Source: Henricia sp. BOLD:AAB3569 (lineage: Eukaryota > Echinodermata > Asteroidea > Spinulosida > Echinasteridae). From it: a stretch of 64,000 nucleotides of DNA. This document shows, piece after piece, positions 53,746 to 63,747 of the stretch. The first letter of the stretch is position 1, and each line of letters opens with the position of its first letter. Both the position numbers and the translations under genes were made by a program. The stretch is from the NCBI GenBank assembly GCA_037783545.1, contig JBBELK010000095.1, positions 1,245,001-1,309,000 of the forward strand, read 5' to 3'. Under the pieces are notes generated by a model. That model had not been told where the DNA came from, ran no database searches, and saw only the letters and a program-made list of their open reading frames with translations.

Positions 53746-55777
53746 AGATAAGTCGAAATCAGTATGTATCCCAGACAGTTCCTCTGTGTCAGGAATAAGC
53801 GGTACTTATCATGAGATTGATTCTTTCGATTATGAAAGTGTACAGGTGTCTGGTATCAAAGTGGCTGGAAGACTGCGTGATCGTGTCCAGTTTTGGCACA
53901 ACATTTTTGCTCCTTCCTTTATTGTTGATACCATAACATTTGGGTACGTTTTGCCTTTCATTATTGAACCACCAAAGATGTATTCGGAAAATAATAAATC
54001 TGCCTTGAATCATTGTTCCTTTGTAAACCAAGCTATTACCGAGCTTATTCAACTAGGAACCATTCAAAAGTGTTCCAACCCTCCTAGAGTTGTCAATCCT
54101 CTAACTGTCTCGGTACAGAGTAATGGCAAAAAACGCCTTATTCTGGACCTCAGGTTGGTCAATGAGTATCTTGACAAGGTTTCAGTTAAGTATGAAGACA
54201 TGAGAACGGCGATCTTGTTCTTAAAGAAAGGCAGATACATGTTCAAATTCGACTTAAAATCCGGATACCACCATGTGGACATATGCAAATTGCACAGAGA
54301 ATTTTTGGGTTTCGCATGGAAAGTTGACGGTAAAAAATTATTTTACAAATTCAACCAACTTCCATTTGGCCTTTCTACGGCCCCATTCATATTCACGAAG
54401 TTAGTCAGACCACTTGTTAAAAAGTGGAGAAGTGAGGGAAAACTCATAGTCGTCTATCTTGACGACGGCTTGGGTTTTGCTGCAAGCTACGAGCAAGCAT
54501 TGCAGTGCAGTTTGCAGGTCAAGACGGATATTACTGCCTCAGGGTTCGTAATAAATGAGGAAAAAAGTGTGTGGGATCCTGTTACTAAGATCGAATGGCT
54601 GGGATACGATATTGACTTAAATGAGGGTTTTATCTCGGTACCAGATAGACGAATATTGAATATTCATAAGGAAATTCATTTTATGATTTATAATAATGCA
54701 GCCTTGAACACGGTTCCTGCTAGAACCTTGGCTAGTATTACAGGCAAGATCATGTCTACCAGTCTAGTGACTGGAAATGTGTCCAGAGTGATGACTAAGG
54801 CATTACACACATGCATAGAAACGAGAACTTCGTGGGGAAGTTCAGTCGTTCTTTTGCCCGGAGCATTGGACGAATTGAAGTTTTGGGAAACTAATATCAC
54901 ACAGATGAACAAGTGCCCTGTAGGCCCTCGTGCTGATTGTTCTAGAATTGTCTTTTCTGACGCCAGCAGCACAGGTTATGCTGGTTACCTAGTCGATCTA
55001 GGAGATACAATCGCACATGGCCAGTGGGATAATAGTGAATCACAGAAAAGTAGTACTTGGAGGGAGCTTAAAGCAGTTGATTTGGTACTCAAATCTTTGG
55101 CTCCAAAGTTGTCCTGCCGAAGGACAAAATGGTTTACAGATAACCAGGCAGTGGAAAAGATTGCTGTAAAGGGGAGTATGAAACAAGACTTGCAATCATT
55201 AGCCCTGAGTATATGTAAGACATGTTTGTCGCATAATATCCGGCTGGATATGGAATGGATTCCAAGGGCAGAAAACGAAAAAGCAGACAAACTCAGTCGT
55301 ATTATCGATAATGACGACTGGAGTGTTGCTGGTGAAGTATTCCAATTTTTTGATAACCTCTGGGGTCCCCACACTGTAGACAGATTTGCTTCGTTTTACA
55401 ACTGCAAGATCGTAAGATTTAACTCCAGATTTTGGAACCCCGGATGTGAAGCCATTGATGCATTCACTCAGAATTGGGGTAGTGATAACAACTGGATTGT
55501 CCCTCCAGTCTCAATCATTGCAAGAGTCCTTGCCCATATGGCAGATACGAAAGCTGTTGGCACACTAATTTGTCCCTGCTGGTACTCGGCACCCTTTTGG
55601 CCCATGCTTTTTCCAGACGGTTGTAATCCAATAAAAGCAGTGGTGGACGTATATGAAATTCCCAGATACCCGCAAATCTTCGTGCAAGGTAGAGGGGGTA
55701 ACAAAGAATTTATAGAGAATGTAATCAGAAGCAAAATTTTGGCAATAAGACTCAATTTCAAAATTATCAAGGATTAA
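53414..55777 (+). CDS. RT, RNase H and methyltransferase-like polyprotein
   Basis: 787 residues from the first Met. The true start is unknown, because the first ~100 residues overlap gag in another frame and look non-conserved. RT motifs: LILDLRLVN (~240), FKFDLKSGYHHV (~277), LPFGLSTAPFIF (~318), VVYLDDGLG (~350). RNase H: FSDASSTGYAG (~514), WRELKAV (~552), WFTDNQAV (~575), DKLSR (~620). A C-terminal domain VDRFASFYN...DAFTQNW...VPPVS resembles the Dam-type methyltransferase-like domain of DIRS elements, with a degenerate NPPY-type motif. This enzyme copies the element RNA; the frame is intact. Expression needs a frameshift, reinitiation or splicing. Confidence 0.88.
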   Translation: MRLTRWQMTRMTTPRSQKRKTGPDAKSSRRSQLLRAKQSGSSGISLRPALLLTLTLLFFVDQSTACHLAKPTVEATPAPPELVSFAEASTIGKQLAPSVKEHRPVTPAANKDKSKSVCIPDSSSVSGISGTYHEIDSFDYESVQVSGIKVAGRLRDRVQFWHNIFAPSFIVDTITFGYVLPFIIEPPKMYSENNKSALNHCSFVNQAITELIQLGTIQKCSNPPRVVNPLTVSVQSNGKKRLILDLRLVNEYLDKVSVKYEDMRTAILFLKKGRYMFKFDLKSGYHHVDICKLHREFLGFAWKVDGKKLFYKFNQLPFGLSTAPFIFTKLVRPLVKKWRSEGKLIVVYLDDGLGFAASYEQALQCSLQVKTDITASGFVINEEKSVWDPVTKIEWLGYDIDLNEGFISVPDRRILNIHKEIHFMIYNNAALNTVPARTLASITGKIMSTSLVTGNVSRVMTKALHTCIETRTSWGSSVVLLPGALDELKFWETNITQMNKCPVGPRADCSRIVFSDASSTGYAGYLVDLGDTIAHGQWDNSESQKSSTWRELKAVDLVLKSLAPKLSCRRTKWFTDNQAVEKIAVKGSMKQDLQSLALSICKTCLSHNIRLDMEWIPRAENEKADKLSRIIDNDDWSVAGEVFQFFDNLWGPHTVDRFASFYNCKIVRFNSRFWNPGCEAIDAFTQNWGSDNNWIVPPVSIIARVLAHMADTKAVGTLICPCWYSAPFWPMLFPDGCNPIKAVVDVYEIPRYPQIFVQGRGGNKEFIENVIRSKILAIRLNFKIIKD

Positions 55778-55804
55778 GGTCATCGGGAGTTCCTTCATTG
55801 TGAT

Positions 55805-56854
55805 TTGGTCCTAATAAATGTTTCAATCCCATTTCAGGCCATATTTACCAAAGGCATCTGGAGTCGACGTAAGAAACAACATGACCCCGAACTGGAGACG
55901 CTCGCTTCGCAAATCCCAGGATTGATGCTCGCGGCCAGGGCCGAGTCTACTGTAAATGCTTATTCGAATGCTTTTAAGAAGTGGTCCGAATGGGCGGGAA
56001 AATTTAGTAAGCCAAATTTACCTGCAGATTCGTTTGATATTGCACTTTATTTAGTGCATTTAGGGAATTCCTCAAAATCCGCATCATGCATTACTAAAGC
56101 CCTTGCAGCCATTTCGTGGGCTCATAAATTAGCTGGATCAGGTGATCCAACCTCTTGCACAGTCGTTTCCATGACTGCCGAGGGACTTAAAAGATCCCTT
56201 GCAAAACCAATCACTAAGAAGGAACCCGTCTCGCCGGAAATACTCAAAAACATGGTTGACAAGTATATTGGTGATAAAGGTTACAATGCTTCTAATTTTA
56301 TGAACATAAGGACTGTGACGATGTGCTTGTTAGCGTATGTCGGGTTTCTTCGATTTAATGAAGTATCCAACATAAAACTGGGTCATGTAACTTTCACTAC
56401 GGAGGGCATGGATCTATTTTTACCTTCGAGCAAAACGGACGTTTATAGAAATGGAAAGTCTGTCGCAATATCTGCTACCAAAACCACGTACTGTCCAGTA
56501 ACCTTGCTTAAGGAGTATATTAACTTAGGAGAGATTGCTGATCCCAACGAGTTCATTTTTAGAAGTTTATCCAAGTACAAAGAAGGGTATAAACTTCGAC
56601 AAACAAATCAGCCGTTGTCATATTCACGGGTTCGAGAACTCGTTCTAGAGGCCCTACGTCCCTTGGTGGGAAATGTCTCGAGTTACGGTTTTCACAGCTT
56701 TAGGGCTGGAGGTGCTACTACGGCAGCAAATGCTGGTGTGGGTGAACGGTTGTTCAAGAGGCATGGCAGATGGAAGTCTGACAGTGCCAAAGACGGCTAT
56801 GTTCAAGATAATAAAGAAAGGTTGTATTCTGTGTCCATGGCTTTGGACTTATAA
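55805..56854 (+). CDS. Tyrosine recombinase of the YR retrotransposon
   Basis: 349 residues. N-terminal SAM-like core-binding part (ARAESTVNAYSNAFKKW). The catalytic domain has the arginine in FLRFNEV (~183), HSFR (His ~297, Arg ~300), the RHGRW segment (~320) and the nucleophile Tyr in DGYV (~331), the R/HxxR/W/Y set of tyrosine recombinases. It would integrate the circular DNA copy without making a duplication. It is in the same frame as the RT ORF, separated by one TAA and 27 bases; a good splice acceptor tract (TTTCAATCCCATTTCAG) at 55822-55838 suggests a spliced message could reach it. Confidence 0.9.
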   Translation: MVLINVSIPFQAIFTKGIWSRRKKQHDPELETLASQIPGLMLAARAESTVNAYSNAFKKWSEWAGKFSKPNLPADSFDIALYLVHLGNSSKSASCITKALAAISWAHKLAGSGDPTSCTVVSMTAEGLKRSLAKPITKKEPVSPEILKNMVDKYIGDKGYNASNFMNIRTVTMCLLAYVGFLRFNEVSNIKLGHVTFTTEGMDLFLPSSKTDVYRNGKSVAISATKTTYCPVTLLKEYINLGEIADPNEFIFRSLSKYKEGYKLRQTNQPLSYSRVRELVLEALRPLVGNVSSYGFHSFRAGGATTAANAGVGERLFKRHGRWKSDSAKDGYVQDNKERLYSVSMALDL

Positions 56855-56874
56855 GTCAACAAAGTGTGGTTGAA

Positions 56875-57315
56875 ATAAGTTGACACATTAATTCGTATTA
56901 ATGAGCACAGATTTGCTCACTTAAGTCGTGTAGCGTATAAAAATAGTAGTACTTATACGTAATGAAAATTGGCATAATTCCAATTGAAAATTTACTTATG
57001 ATTTTAAATGGCGTTAATTTCAGATTACCAGAGACAAGTTGTCATGGTTATTTAGTTTATTTAGTAACTTTGTTAAGTGAAGTAGAAATATAGGCATAGT
57101 GGTGTCTGCCATGAAGCTATTTTGCATTAGTTCAGACCTACGTTTCTCACCCAGAAATTAAAAAGAAAAGCAGGGGTGAGTTTTTCGCAGCTGGCTCAAT
57201 AGCGTTTTGCCTATATAGGTCATTATGATGATATGAGCATACTAATTGTTGGTTTTTCACTCTAATTGTATACATATACAACCATACAGTACTCTGTAAG
57301 TACAGACTGCTCAGC
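56875..57315 (+). other. 3' untranslated part of the YR element
   Basis: No ORF recognised between the recombinase stop and B2; AT-rich. Confidence 0.6.
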
Positions 57316-57406
57316 CGGTGGCCGAATACACTGACATATCCCAAATTGTGTTCAATTGTGAGTTATTTTGTGTTAGTTGGGCTATTGTCTGGGGCATAGG
57401 GAAGAA
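57316..57406 (+). repeat. Split direct repeat B2 (right terminus)
   Basis: 91 bp ending GGGGCATAGGGAAGAA, identical to B1 except at one position (GTGGCC here, GTGTCC in B1). Confidence 0.93.
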
Positions 57407-59490
57407 CTTGTCCTCTTGGCATCCAAAATGCGACTGAAATGGCGTCGCGTCCGCTGCTGATGAAAATCGGAGAATGCGGACGCGAAAGTAAACCGTATCT
57501 CTCCGTAAGTCTCCGTATCTCTCCGTAAGTCTCTGCAAGTCTCCGTAAGTCATCCGAAAGTCATCCGTAACTATCCGCAGCATCCGTAAAAATTAGATGT
57601 CACCTGCCGCAATTGTTTTTCATTTAGGCGTAAATGTCCGTATTTATCCGTAATTCATCCGCAATTATCCGTATTTCATGGCTAATTTAACTTTTCTGCG
57701 CAGTTTTTAAGTGATTTTCTGCGGATAAAAAATATAAAAAATCCGCAGCATACGTATTTGACCGTGTGACTGTAGCATTACATATTCGACATGTTGGTTC
57801 CAACTTAAGGTTTCGTCATTAATAACACCCAAGCATTTAAACGATTTAACGTTATGCACTTGATCATTATTAATGTGTACTCTGAGCTCATGCGCGCTTA
57901 TCTTTTTCTTTGAGCCAATTAGCATACATTTAGTTTTACTGGCATTAATTTTGATTTTATTTTTAACAGACCACAGATGAATCATGTCTAATGACTTGTT
58001 AAGGCTAGTTTCAATTTCGACAATGCTTTCGGAACTGTATGCAAGTTAGTGTAGAGTCATCGGCATACATATATAACTTATCGGATACATAAAGAGGCAG
58101 GTCATACGTATATATACGAAACAATAATGGGCCCATAATTGATCCTTGTGGTACACCGACACTTATAGGCAAGGATTTTGATATATGTTTACTAATATTA
58201 ACGGTTTGACTGCGATCACTGAGATAGGACTTAAACCAGTTTATTACCGAAATCGACATGTTCAGCTTTTCTAGTTTTTTTTAAAGAATTGTATGGTCAA
58301 CGCAGTCAAATGCCTTACTGAAATCTAGGAAAACTGTTCCGGTCATTCTCCCGTGATATAGCTTGAAGACACTCGTTTGTTAAATCGTTTAGTGTACTTT
58401 CTGTTGAGTGCAAAGGCCGACATCCAGATTGACAAACAGGAATGAAATTATTTTCATCAAGGTACGAGTACAGGTTCGAGTGTATCCATCTTTCTAGGAT
58501 TTTAGAGATAATCGGCAAGATTGATATACATGTAGGTCGGTAATTACATGCGTTGCACTTATCGCTTCCTTTATGAATAGGTGTAACTGAAGCATGTTTC
58601 CATGCCTTGGGATACTGTTCATTTATTATGGAGAGGTTAAATATATGCGTTAAAGACTTAGTAATAAAAGGTGCAGCCATTTTAATCATATTAACGCTAA
58701 TACCATCTGGGCCTGTTGCTTTCCCAACCGACAAAGATGCAATTTGCTTTTTGACAAACTCTTCTGGGATACTAGGGAGAGAACAATGTTCGTAATCTGG
58801 TGAAGAAACAAGAGAATGGTCGTGAGAATCATCGGCCTCATTTGAACTTGTGTGATTCTCAGCGGCCATACGAACACCAATTGTTGAAAAATATTCATTG
58901 AAATTATTTGCGATGTCGGTAGGGTCATCAACATATTCTCCGTTTGAGGAGATGATTGAACTCGGGACACATTTTTGTTTATTGGGAAGGACTTATTTAA
59001 GTTTCTTCCACAAGAGTGATGAGTTATCCTTATTTTCCTCAATTGCCGAAGTGAAATATTCGCTTTTCTTTTGTCTAACTTTGTTAGTAACATAATTTCT
59101 TAACTTTTTGTACATATCCCAATTTTTCGATGAGCGCGACTTTTTAGCTACATTGTGTGCACGATCTCGTTGGCGCATTAGTTGGAGCAATTCTCCATCA
59201 AGCCATGGTATAGTGCCGCTTCGAGCACGCTTGGACTTGATTGGAGCATGGTGGTTAATAACAGCCATAAAAATCGAGTGCCAGATAAACCACGCTTCGT
59301 CAACATGTTGACAGTTAATAACATACTCCCATGGAGCATTGCGGAGGTCATTATGAAACGTTTCGATATCAATCCAACTTTGTTTTACCCAGAATTTTGT
59401 ACAGTATACTTTGAAGCGCCCTCTCTTGTCTTCACAATCTCCAACAGATGGAGACAAGTTTGTTTGTCTGTATAATATGCTCAACTTTTT

Positions 59491-59954
59491 AATACTTTCA
59501 GCAAGAGGTAAAACAAATACCCAATAAATAGCCGCTGTTTCCCCAATTTACAGAACTTTGCATGTAACCAACGTTGGTGTTCTGGATGTTTTACCCAACA
59601 GAATATTTTCTGCATATGTTGAGGAAATATGACCCAACAAACGTAAAAATGAAATTATCCAACTTTATTTTACCCAGCATTTTTTACAGTTCAGTTACCA
59701 CGGTCCATTCAACTCATTTTAGCAGTCAAACCTTTTGGGCGCAAAAATCACATTAAATCTCACTGGGCTCCCGGACTAAATGGTATTAAATAAGTTGACG
59801 ATTAAGATTGCTGGTTCACCTAATACTGTGATTCACCTTGGCTGCGCAATTCTGAGGTACCACAATCACGCTGTCGTACAATGGTAAAAACCAACGATGA
59901 ACATTGATGATGTCATTGCTATATAAAGCACACTGCTTAACAGTCACGCGCTAA
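59491..59954. other. No gene seen
   Basis: A CCCAACA/TTTACCCA-rich stretch (about 59510-59690: CCAACGTTGG, ATGACCCAACAAACG, TTTTACCCAGC) between the LINE relic and a TTAA element; maybe another worn MITE. Confidence 0.35.
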
Positions 59955-60744
59955 TTAAAGGTACCGGCTTTGTTGGGCTATTTTGGGCTCGAAATTTATT
60001 GACCCATACAAGATTCTGAATGCCCTTCCGAAATAAACTGAACATATCAATTTTCAAAAAACAGAGGTCACGTGACTTTTCGGAACCAGATTCTGGTTCC
60101 GAAAAGTCACATGGTCTTGCGAGTTAGTTTTGTGTCCAGTCGCATGTGCAGTCGCATGAAAGTTTCTTACTGCAGAACTGCACCAAATTCAACTCTGATT
60201 TTCCCCCAATATTTATAAGTAATTGACAAATGAGAGACTATTTATACAGGTATGAAACAAAGTTGAACATAGGTATGAAAATTCGAACATAAATGTTTGT
60301 TTCGAGAGTCCGGAGAATGGCACTCGGCGAGCGCGTGCTATTACGGCAAACTACGGTGGAGTGTAGGATATTTTCCCCGTGCAGCACGGCAAATATCCCG
60401 CGTGCACACACGGCCGGGTTGGTTGCTCTGCTGGTACATGGTGTACGTTCGTGAAGAAAAAACATGATGCTAACTTCTCCAGAGAAATCGTGATCAGAAA
60501 ATTGGAGATATGCCGAGTAGGAGAAGAGCGAATCGTTTGTGACAAAGTCGTTAAGCTCGCGCGTAGTTGCAACGGCTGGTAAAGCGTATAACCCGTCTTT
60601 TGACCGTTTTTGTTAATTTTTCACTTCTTTAGTAAATTACGGGATATTTTGATGATTTTTTTTTCACAACGACCATCAAAAAAGTATTGTCAATGCTGCT
60701 ACATCACTAAATCATGTAAACAGTAGGCCGGTGTGTACCTTTAA
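59955..60744 (-). mobile_element. TTAA-flanked ~0.8-kb element, inverted copy
   Basis: TTAA at 59955-59958 and 60741-60744. Reverse of 10998-11891, with the same hairpin (GGAACCAGATTCTGGTTCC). It ends about 240 bp before the TRIM 5' splice site. Confidence 0.8.
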
Positions 60745-60859
60745 GGTAACTCAAAGTCCACATAGTTCAGGAACGTACAAGAACGACACCTTGCGCATTG
60801 CAATCAGACAGTAGAGTCCATATTTTTGTACTTACAATATAGCTGCGTCATCAACACGC

Positions 60860-60984
60860 CCACATTCTGGTGATAAGCGAGCGCCATTTTGTTGCCTACT
60901 CTTATACTTGGTTGATAATTTAGACAGATCTAACTTACGGATTCCGATCGAAATTAAGGAAGACAGATACAGACTAGACACCAG
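60860..60984 (+). other. Probable 5'UTR exon of the TRIM gene
   Basis: Ends CACCAG at a GTAAGA donor (60985), matched to the acceptor at 61176 (192-bp intron). The 5' limit is unknown; the start given is nominal. Confidence 0.55.
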
Positions 60985-61180
60985 GTAAGATTGGCCCAGC
61001 TACCTTAACATAATAACAATTAAAATGGGTATATCTGACATCACCGTTTTTGCTTTCCGGGGAAAAAAATCACTTGACCACTTTTAGCCTTTCTTGACGT
61101 AAATTCGATTCGGCCAATCGACGCTCTAGCCGCTTGCTATAATAGTGACACAAACCATCCATTTTATTCATTTCAGAAAT

Positions 61181-62307
61181 ATGGCTTCCAGGAAACCAAT
61201 AAGCTCTGTTCTTGAGAGTATCAGTAGACATCATTGCGAGTGTGGAATATGTCAAGATAGGTACAAGGATCCTAAGATCCTTGACTGTCAACACACATTC
61301 TGCCTCCAATGTCTCCAAGACTACATCGCTAAGACCAACCCGAGATCCCACCGCGTCTCATGTCCGATATGTAGAAGTGAGACGGAACTTCCGGACACAG
61401 AAGCTCGAGGTCTGAAGACAGATTTCCGCATGGTTTCACTTATGGAGGACTTCGCACGCCATCAGGAAAAATTGACCCGCTCCGACAGCGAAACTGAAAA
61501 GATGATGACACAAAAAGATCCGAAATGTCCCGACCACAAGGGCGAAGCCGTGAAGTTCTTTTGCACAACATGTGAAGTCTTGATATGTCTGGATTGCACA
61601 GTAGTGGCCCATTGTAAACCGGAACACGTCTATATTGATGCACATCAAGCCGCGATGGAGTACAATAAATCACTGACGGAGCTAGAAGGCAAACTAAAAA
61701 ATATCAAAGAACGTCTGGTGATCATCTCCCAAACAAAACGAGAACTCTCGGTCTCAAAGAATCACGACAGACGTGCGAAAGAAAGCAAAGGAGCTAAAAC
61801 ATGAGATAACGAAACAAGCAATGAGCATCATTGAAGGAACGGAGAGAGTCGAGAAAAAGCGCCAACAACAATTAGATGAAGCCAAGGAAACCCTCCAACA
61901 ACTGTCTGAGCGAATTCAACATTCTCTCGAGACAACAATAAAGGACATGACAACCACCGCACTGGACAACGATTTCCTCTCGCTATATCCTACGTTTAAC
62001 AAGAAAGTCAAACTGATGAGTGGTCAAAATGCTCCCGAGGTTGACGGCAGCCAGCTAGGCCTGAGGTTCAGGCAGGGACGAGGGGTTGATGACATCAATC
62101 TCGGCGAGCTGGTGACAGTGGCATCTCGCAGATGGGAGCTGTGTCGGGAGTTTGGCAAACAAGGAAGCGGCCCGGGAGAGTTCAATATCGCTCGTAACAT
62201 TGCTGCTCGACATCATGACGAGATAGCTGTGGCAGACTTTCTTAACAACCGAGTTCAAATATTGGGTGTGGACGGAACGTACAAGTGTCAAATTTCTCTG
62301 AAAGAAC
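61181..62307 (+). CDS. TRIM-NHL protein, with one apparent frameshift
   Basis: The exon starts after ATTCATTTCAG (61176), four bases before ATG. First frame (61181-~61760): RING finger (CGICQDRYKDPKIL, CQHTFCLQCL, CPIC; residues ~20-65), B-box 2 (CPDHKGEAVKFFCTTCEVLICLDC pattern, ~118-155) and the start of a coiled coil. Near 61760 one extra base (or two missing) moves the frame. The second frame, 61752-62307, continues the coiled coil (ELKHEITKQAMSII), a linker and the first NHL repeats (REFGKQGSGPGEFNIARNIA, VADFLNNRVQIL). The exon ends at a GTAAGT donor (62308), so more NHL repeats should follow outside. TRIM-NHL proteins are RING E3 ligases, often RNA- or cytoskeleton-linked, resembling the TRIM2/3/56/71 group. 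The break may be a sequencing error or a real lesion. Confidence 0.85.
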
Positions 62308-62651
62308 GTAAGTACAAACACTCCACTACATACAGCTGTTAAAGTGGGAGTTCTTAACCAAAGTACAACCATGCACAAGTTCCCGTCGTATACGGTTCGG
62401 TACAATGAAATAAAAACGCTTTATATAGAGCATACCCGTATAGGCTGTGACGATGCGTGCTGGGGTAGCTACGTTATGCAATATATTCACACCCAAACAG
62501 CCCTGATCGGGCTGGTGGGTGTCATGTGTCAGCTTTTCCATGACTAAATGCTTCTGTGCCTATGAACTCCCACAATGGGGACGAATAATTGTAGTAAAGT
62601 GCCTGGCTTTTGAAGCATGATTCCAAATATCTAACTACTTGGCATACCAGA
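62308..62651. other. TRIM gene intron, no exon seen
   Basis: Begins with the GTAAGT donor. A MITE-like inverted pair GGTACGGTTCGG/CACACCAACC was not convincing. No further NHL exon recognised. Confidence 0.4.
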
Positions 62652-62911
62652 CCCAGGGGCGGATCCAGGAATTTTTCCAGGCGGGGGGGGGGGGGGGGGG
62701 GGGGGGGTTTCGGCCCGTCAGATTTGGTTACATATATATATACATATATATAAAGTACATAGACATCTTTTTCTTGCGTAAAAAAAAAATTTTTTTCAAG
62801 AGCAGGGGGGTTTGACCCCCCCCCCCCCCCCCCACCCCCCACTCCCCCCACTCCCCCCCCCCCCCCCCACCCCCCACTCCCCCCCCCCCCACCCCCTGGA
62901 TCCGCGCCTGA
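62652..62911. mobile_element. GGGGCGGATCCAGG element with G/C homopolymer tracts
   Basis: CAGGGGCGGATCCAGG at the left and CCTGGATCCGCGCCTG at the right are inverted ends, with AGACC on both sides (62647-62651, 62912-62916). The interior is a G tract, a TATATA stretch and a C tract. The proline- and glycine-rich ORFs here are homopolymer artefacts, and tract lengths may be unreliable. Confidence 0.75.
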
Positions 62912-63747
62912 GACCAAGGGATCGTAAAATACCTAGCCTTGTCCAAGTCTGTGACTGGTTAACGGTTGTTTTGACAGATCAATACGGTGCTGTTTTAAAT
63001 ATCGCAGACTTTCCGTACGTATACCCAGTTGGTAAGCTCACAAACACGTCATACCTTTACAGAAAATAATGTGAGGGCTATCTTCTGGTTTTCGAGAAAG
63101 TTATCAATTTGTAATTTGTCGGTTGTATAATTCAAACCACCGATATTTCCTCGATTGTAATAGTGTGTACGCACTTTTAAAACATGCAACACACAAGTAG
63201 GCCTACACTGCAAATGTAACGACAAGCATATACCGTATCGAATAGCCGCCATTTCGTGGGAAAATTTATTTGTTCCTAGAGGACATGCATGGTGGACATA
63301 TTGGGTCGTATTAATAAAAACTAGCAAATGCTAGATATTACTGCGTAATATAAGCATTTAGACTACTCAAATGCTTCAATTCATATGAATAAAAAGTTTC
63401 TTTTACTGTTCAGCATGTACTAGTAGAAACGGTAGTAAATACTTTTTACACCCAACCAAAAAAGTAAGTTCCCGTCTAATACTTTTTAATGTAGCTCAAA
63501 AAATGTTTTATTGATTTTTGTCATTTAAAAGGTGGTGTGTGCACAGATGTCTTACTAACACAATGAGTGGTTACAGTTGGACAAAAAACAGCATTTTCAC
63601 CATGAAATCGACGTGCATTTTAAAGAAATTTTGTGCAAAAAGAGAAATAACACTTTTATCAGCATGTTCACTTTTACACATGTATACATGTATGAACAGA
63701 ATTATACCTTGTTTTCTACCTATGATTACTCTTTGTCTTAATTTCAC
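62912..63747. other. No gene seen
   Basis: AT-rich sequence; the 77-aa ORF at 63518-63751 has no recognisable motif or splice context. Confidence 0.4.

Larger units (their letters stand above)
52321..57406 (+). mobile_element. Tyrosine-recombinase retrotransposon (PAT/Ngaro/DIRS class)
   Basis: Order: repeat A1, gag exon 1, repeats B1-A2, gag exon 2, RT/RNase H/methyltransferase-like, tyrosine recombinase, repeat B2. The outer ends are A1 (52321-52496) and B2 (57316-57406); the joined copy B1-A2 (52948-53209) reproduces the right end fused to the left end, as a circular intermediate would look. A and B copies differ by one base each, and both enzyme frames are open, so the insertion is recent. 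Unlike LTR elements there is no target duplication; only AGAA is shared at both ends. Split direct repeats indicate a PAT- or Ngaro-like relative; the methyltransferase-like domain favours the DIRS/PAT side. Confidence 0.9.
51949..57777. mobile_element. Harbinger-type MITE filled with ATCCGTAA, host of YR element
   Basis: Inverted ends TGCTACAGTCACACGGTCA are flanked by TTA at 51946-51948 and 57778-57780, the PIF/Harbinger duplication. Without its own insertion (52321-57406) it is ~745 bp. Both arms carry dozens of ATCCGTAA, TCCGTAAG and ATCCGCA words and no ORF. It is inserted in the LINE RT frame. Confidence 0.87.
51047..59490 (-). pseudogene. Decayed non-LTR retrotransposon split by insertions
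   Basis: RT-region pieces run on the minus strand from 59484 to 57781 and resume at 51945-51418, with a 3'UTR ending in TTTATTTATTTATT (plus strand) near 51047. Motifs: PHSPVG-type GKATGPDGISVNMIK (58.7 kb), WKHASVTPIHKG, GVPQGSIMGPLLF and MYADDSTL (58.1 kb), NASKTKCMLIGSKK and WNQHVEYV (57.8 kb), LDYCCTVWG and the C-terminal tail (51.8-51.4 kb). The order suits Jockey/CR1-type LINEs. Several frameshifts interrupt the frame and the endonuclease part is missing. Removing the 5.8-kb insertion restores the reading frame across the break. Confidence 0.88.

Noticed and set aside
62522-63069. Glycine- and proline-rich ORFs on both strands
   Set aside because: They come from G and C homopolymer tracts of a transposable element; tract length is unreliable.
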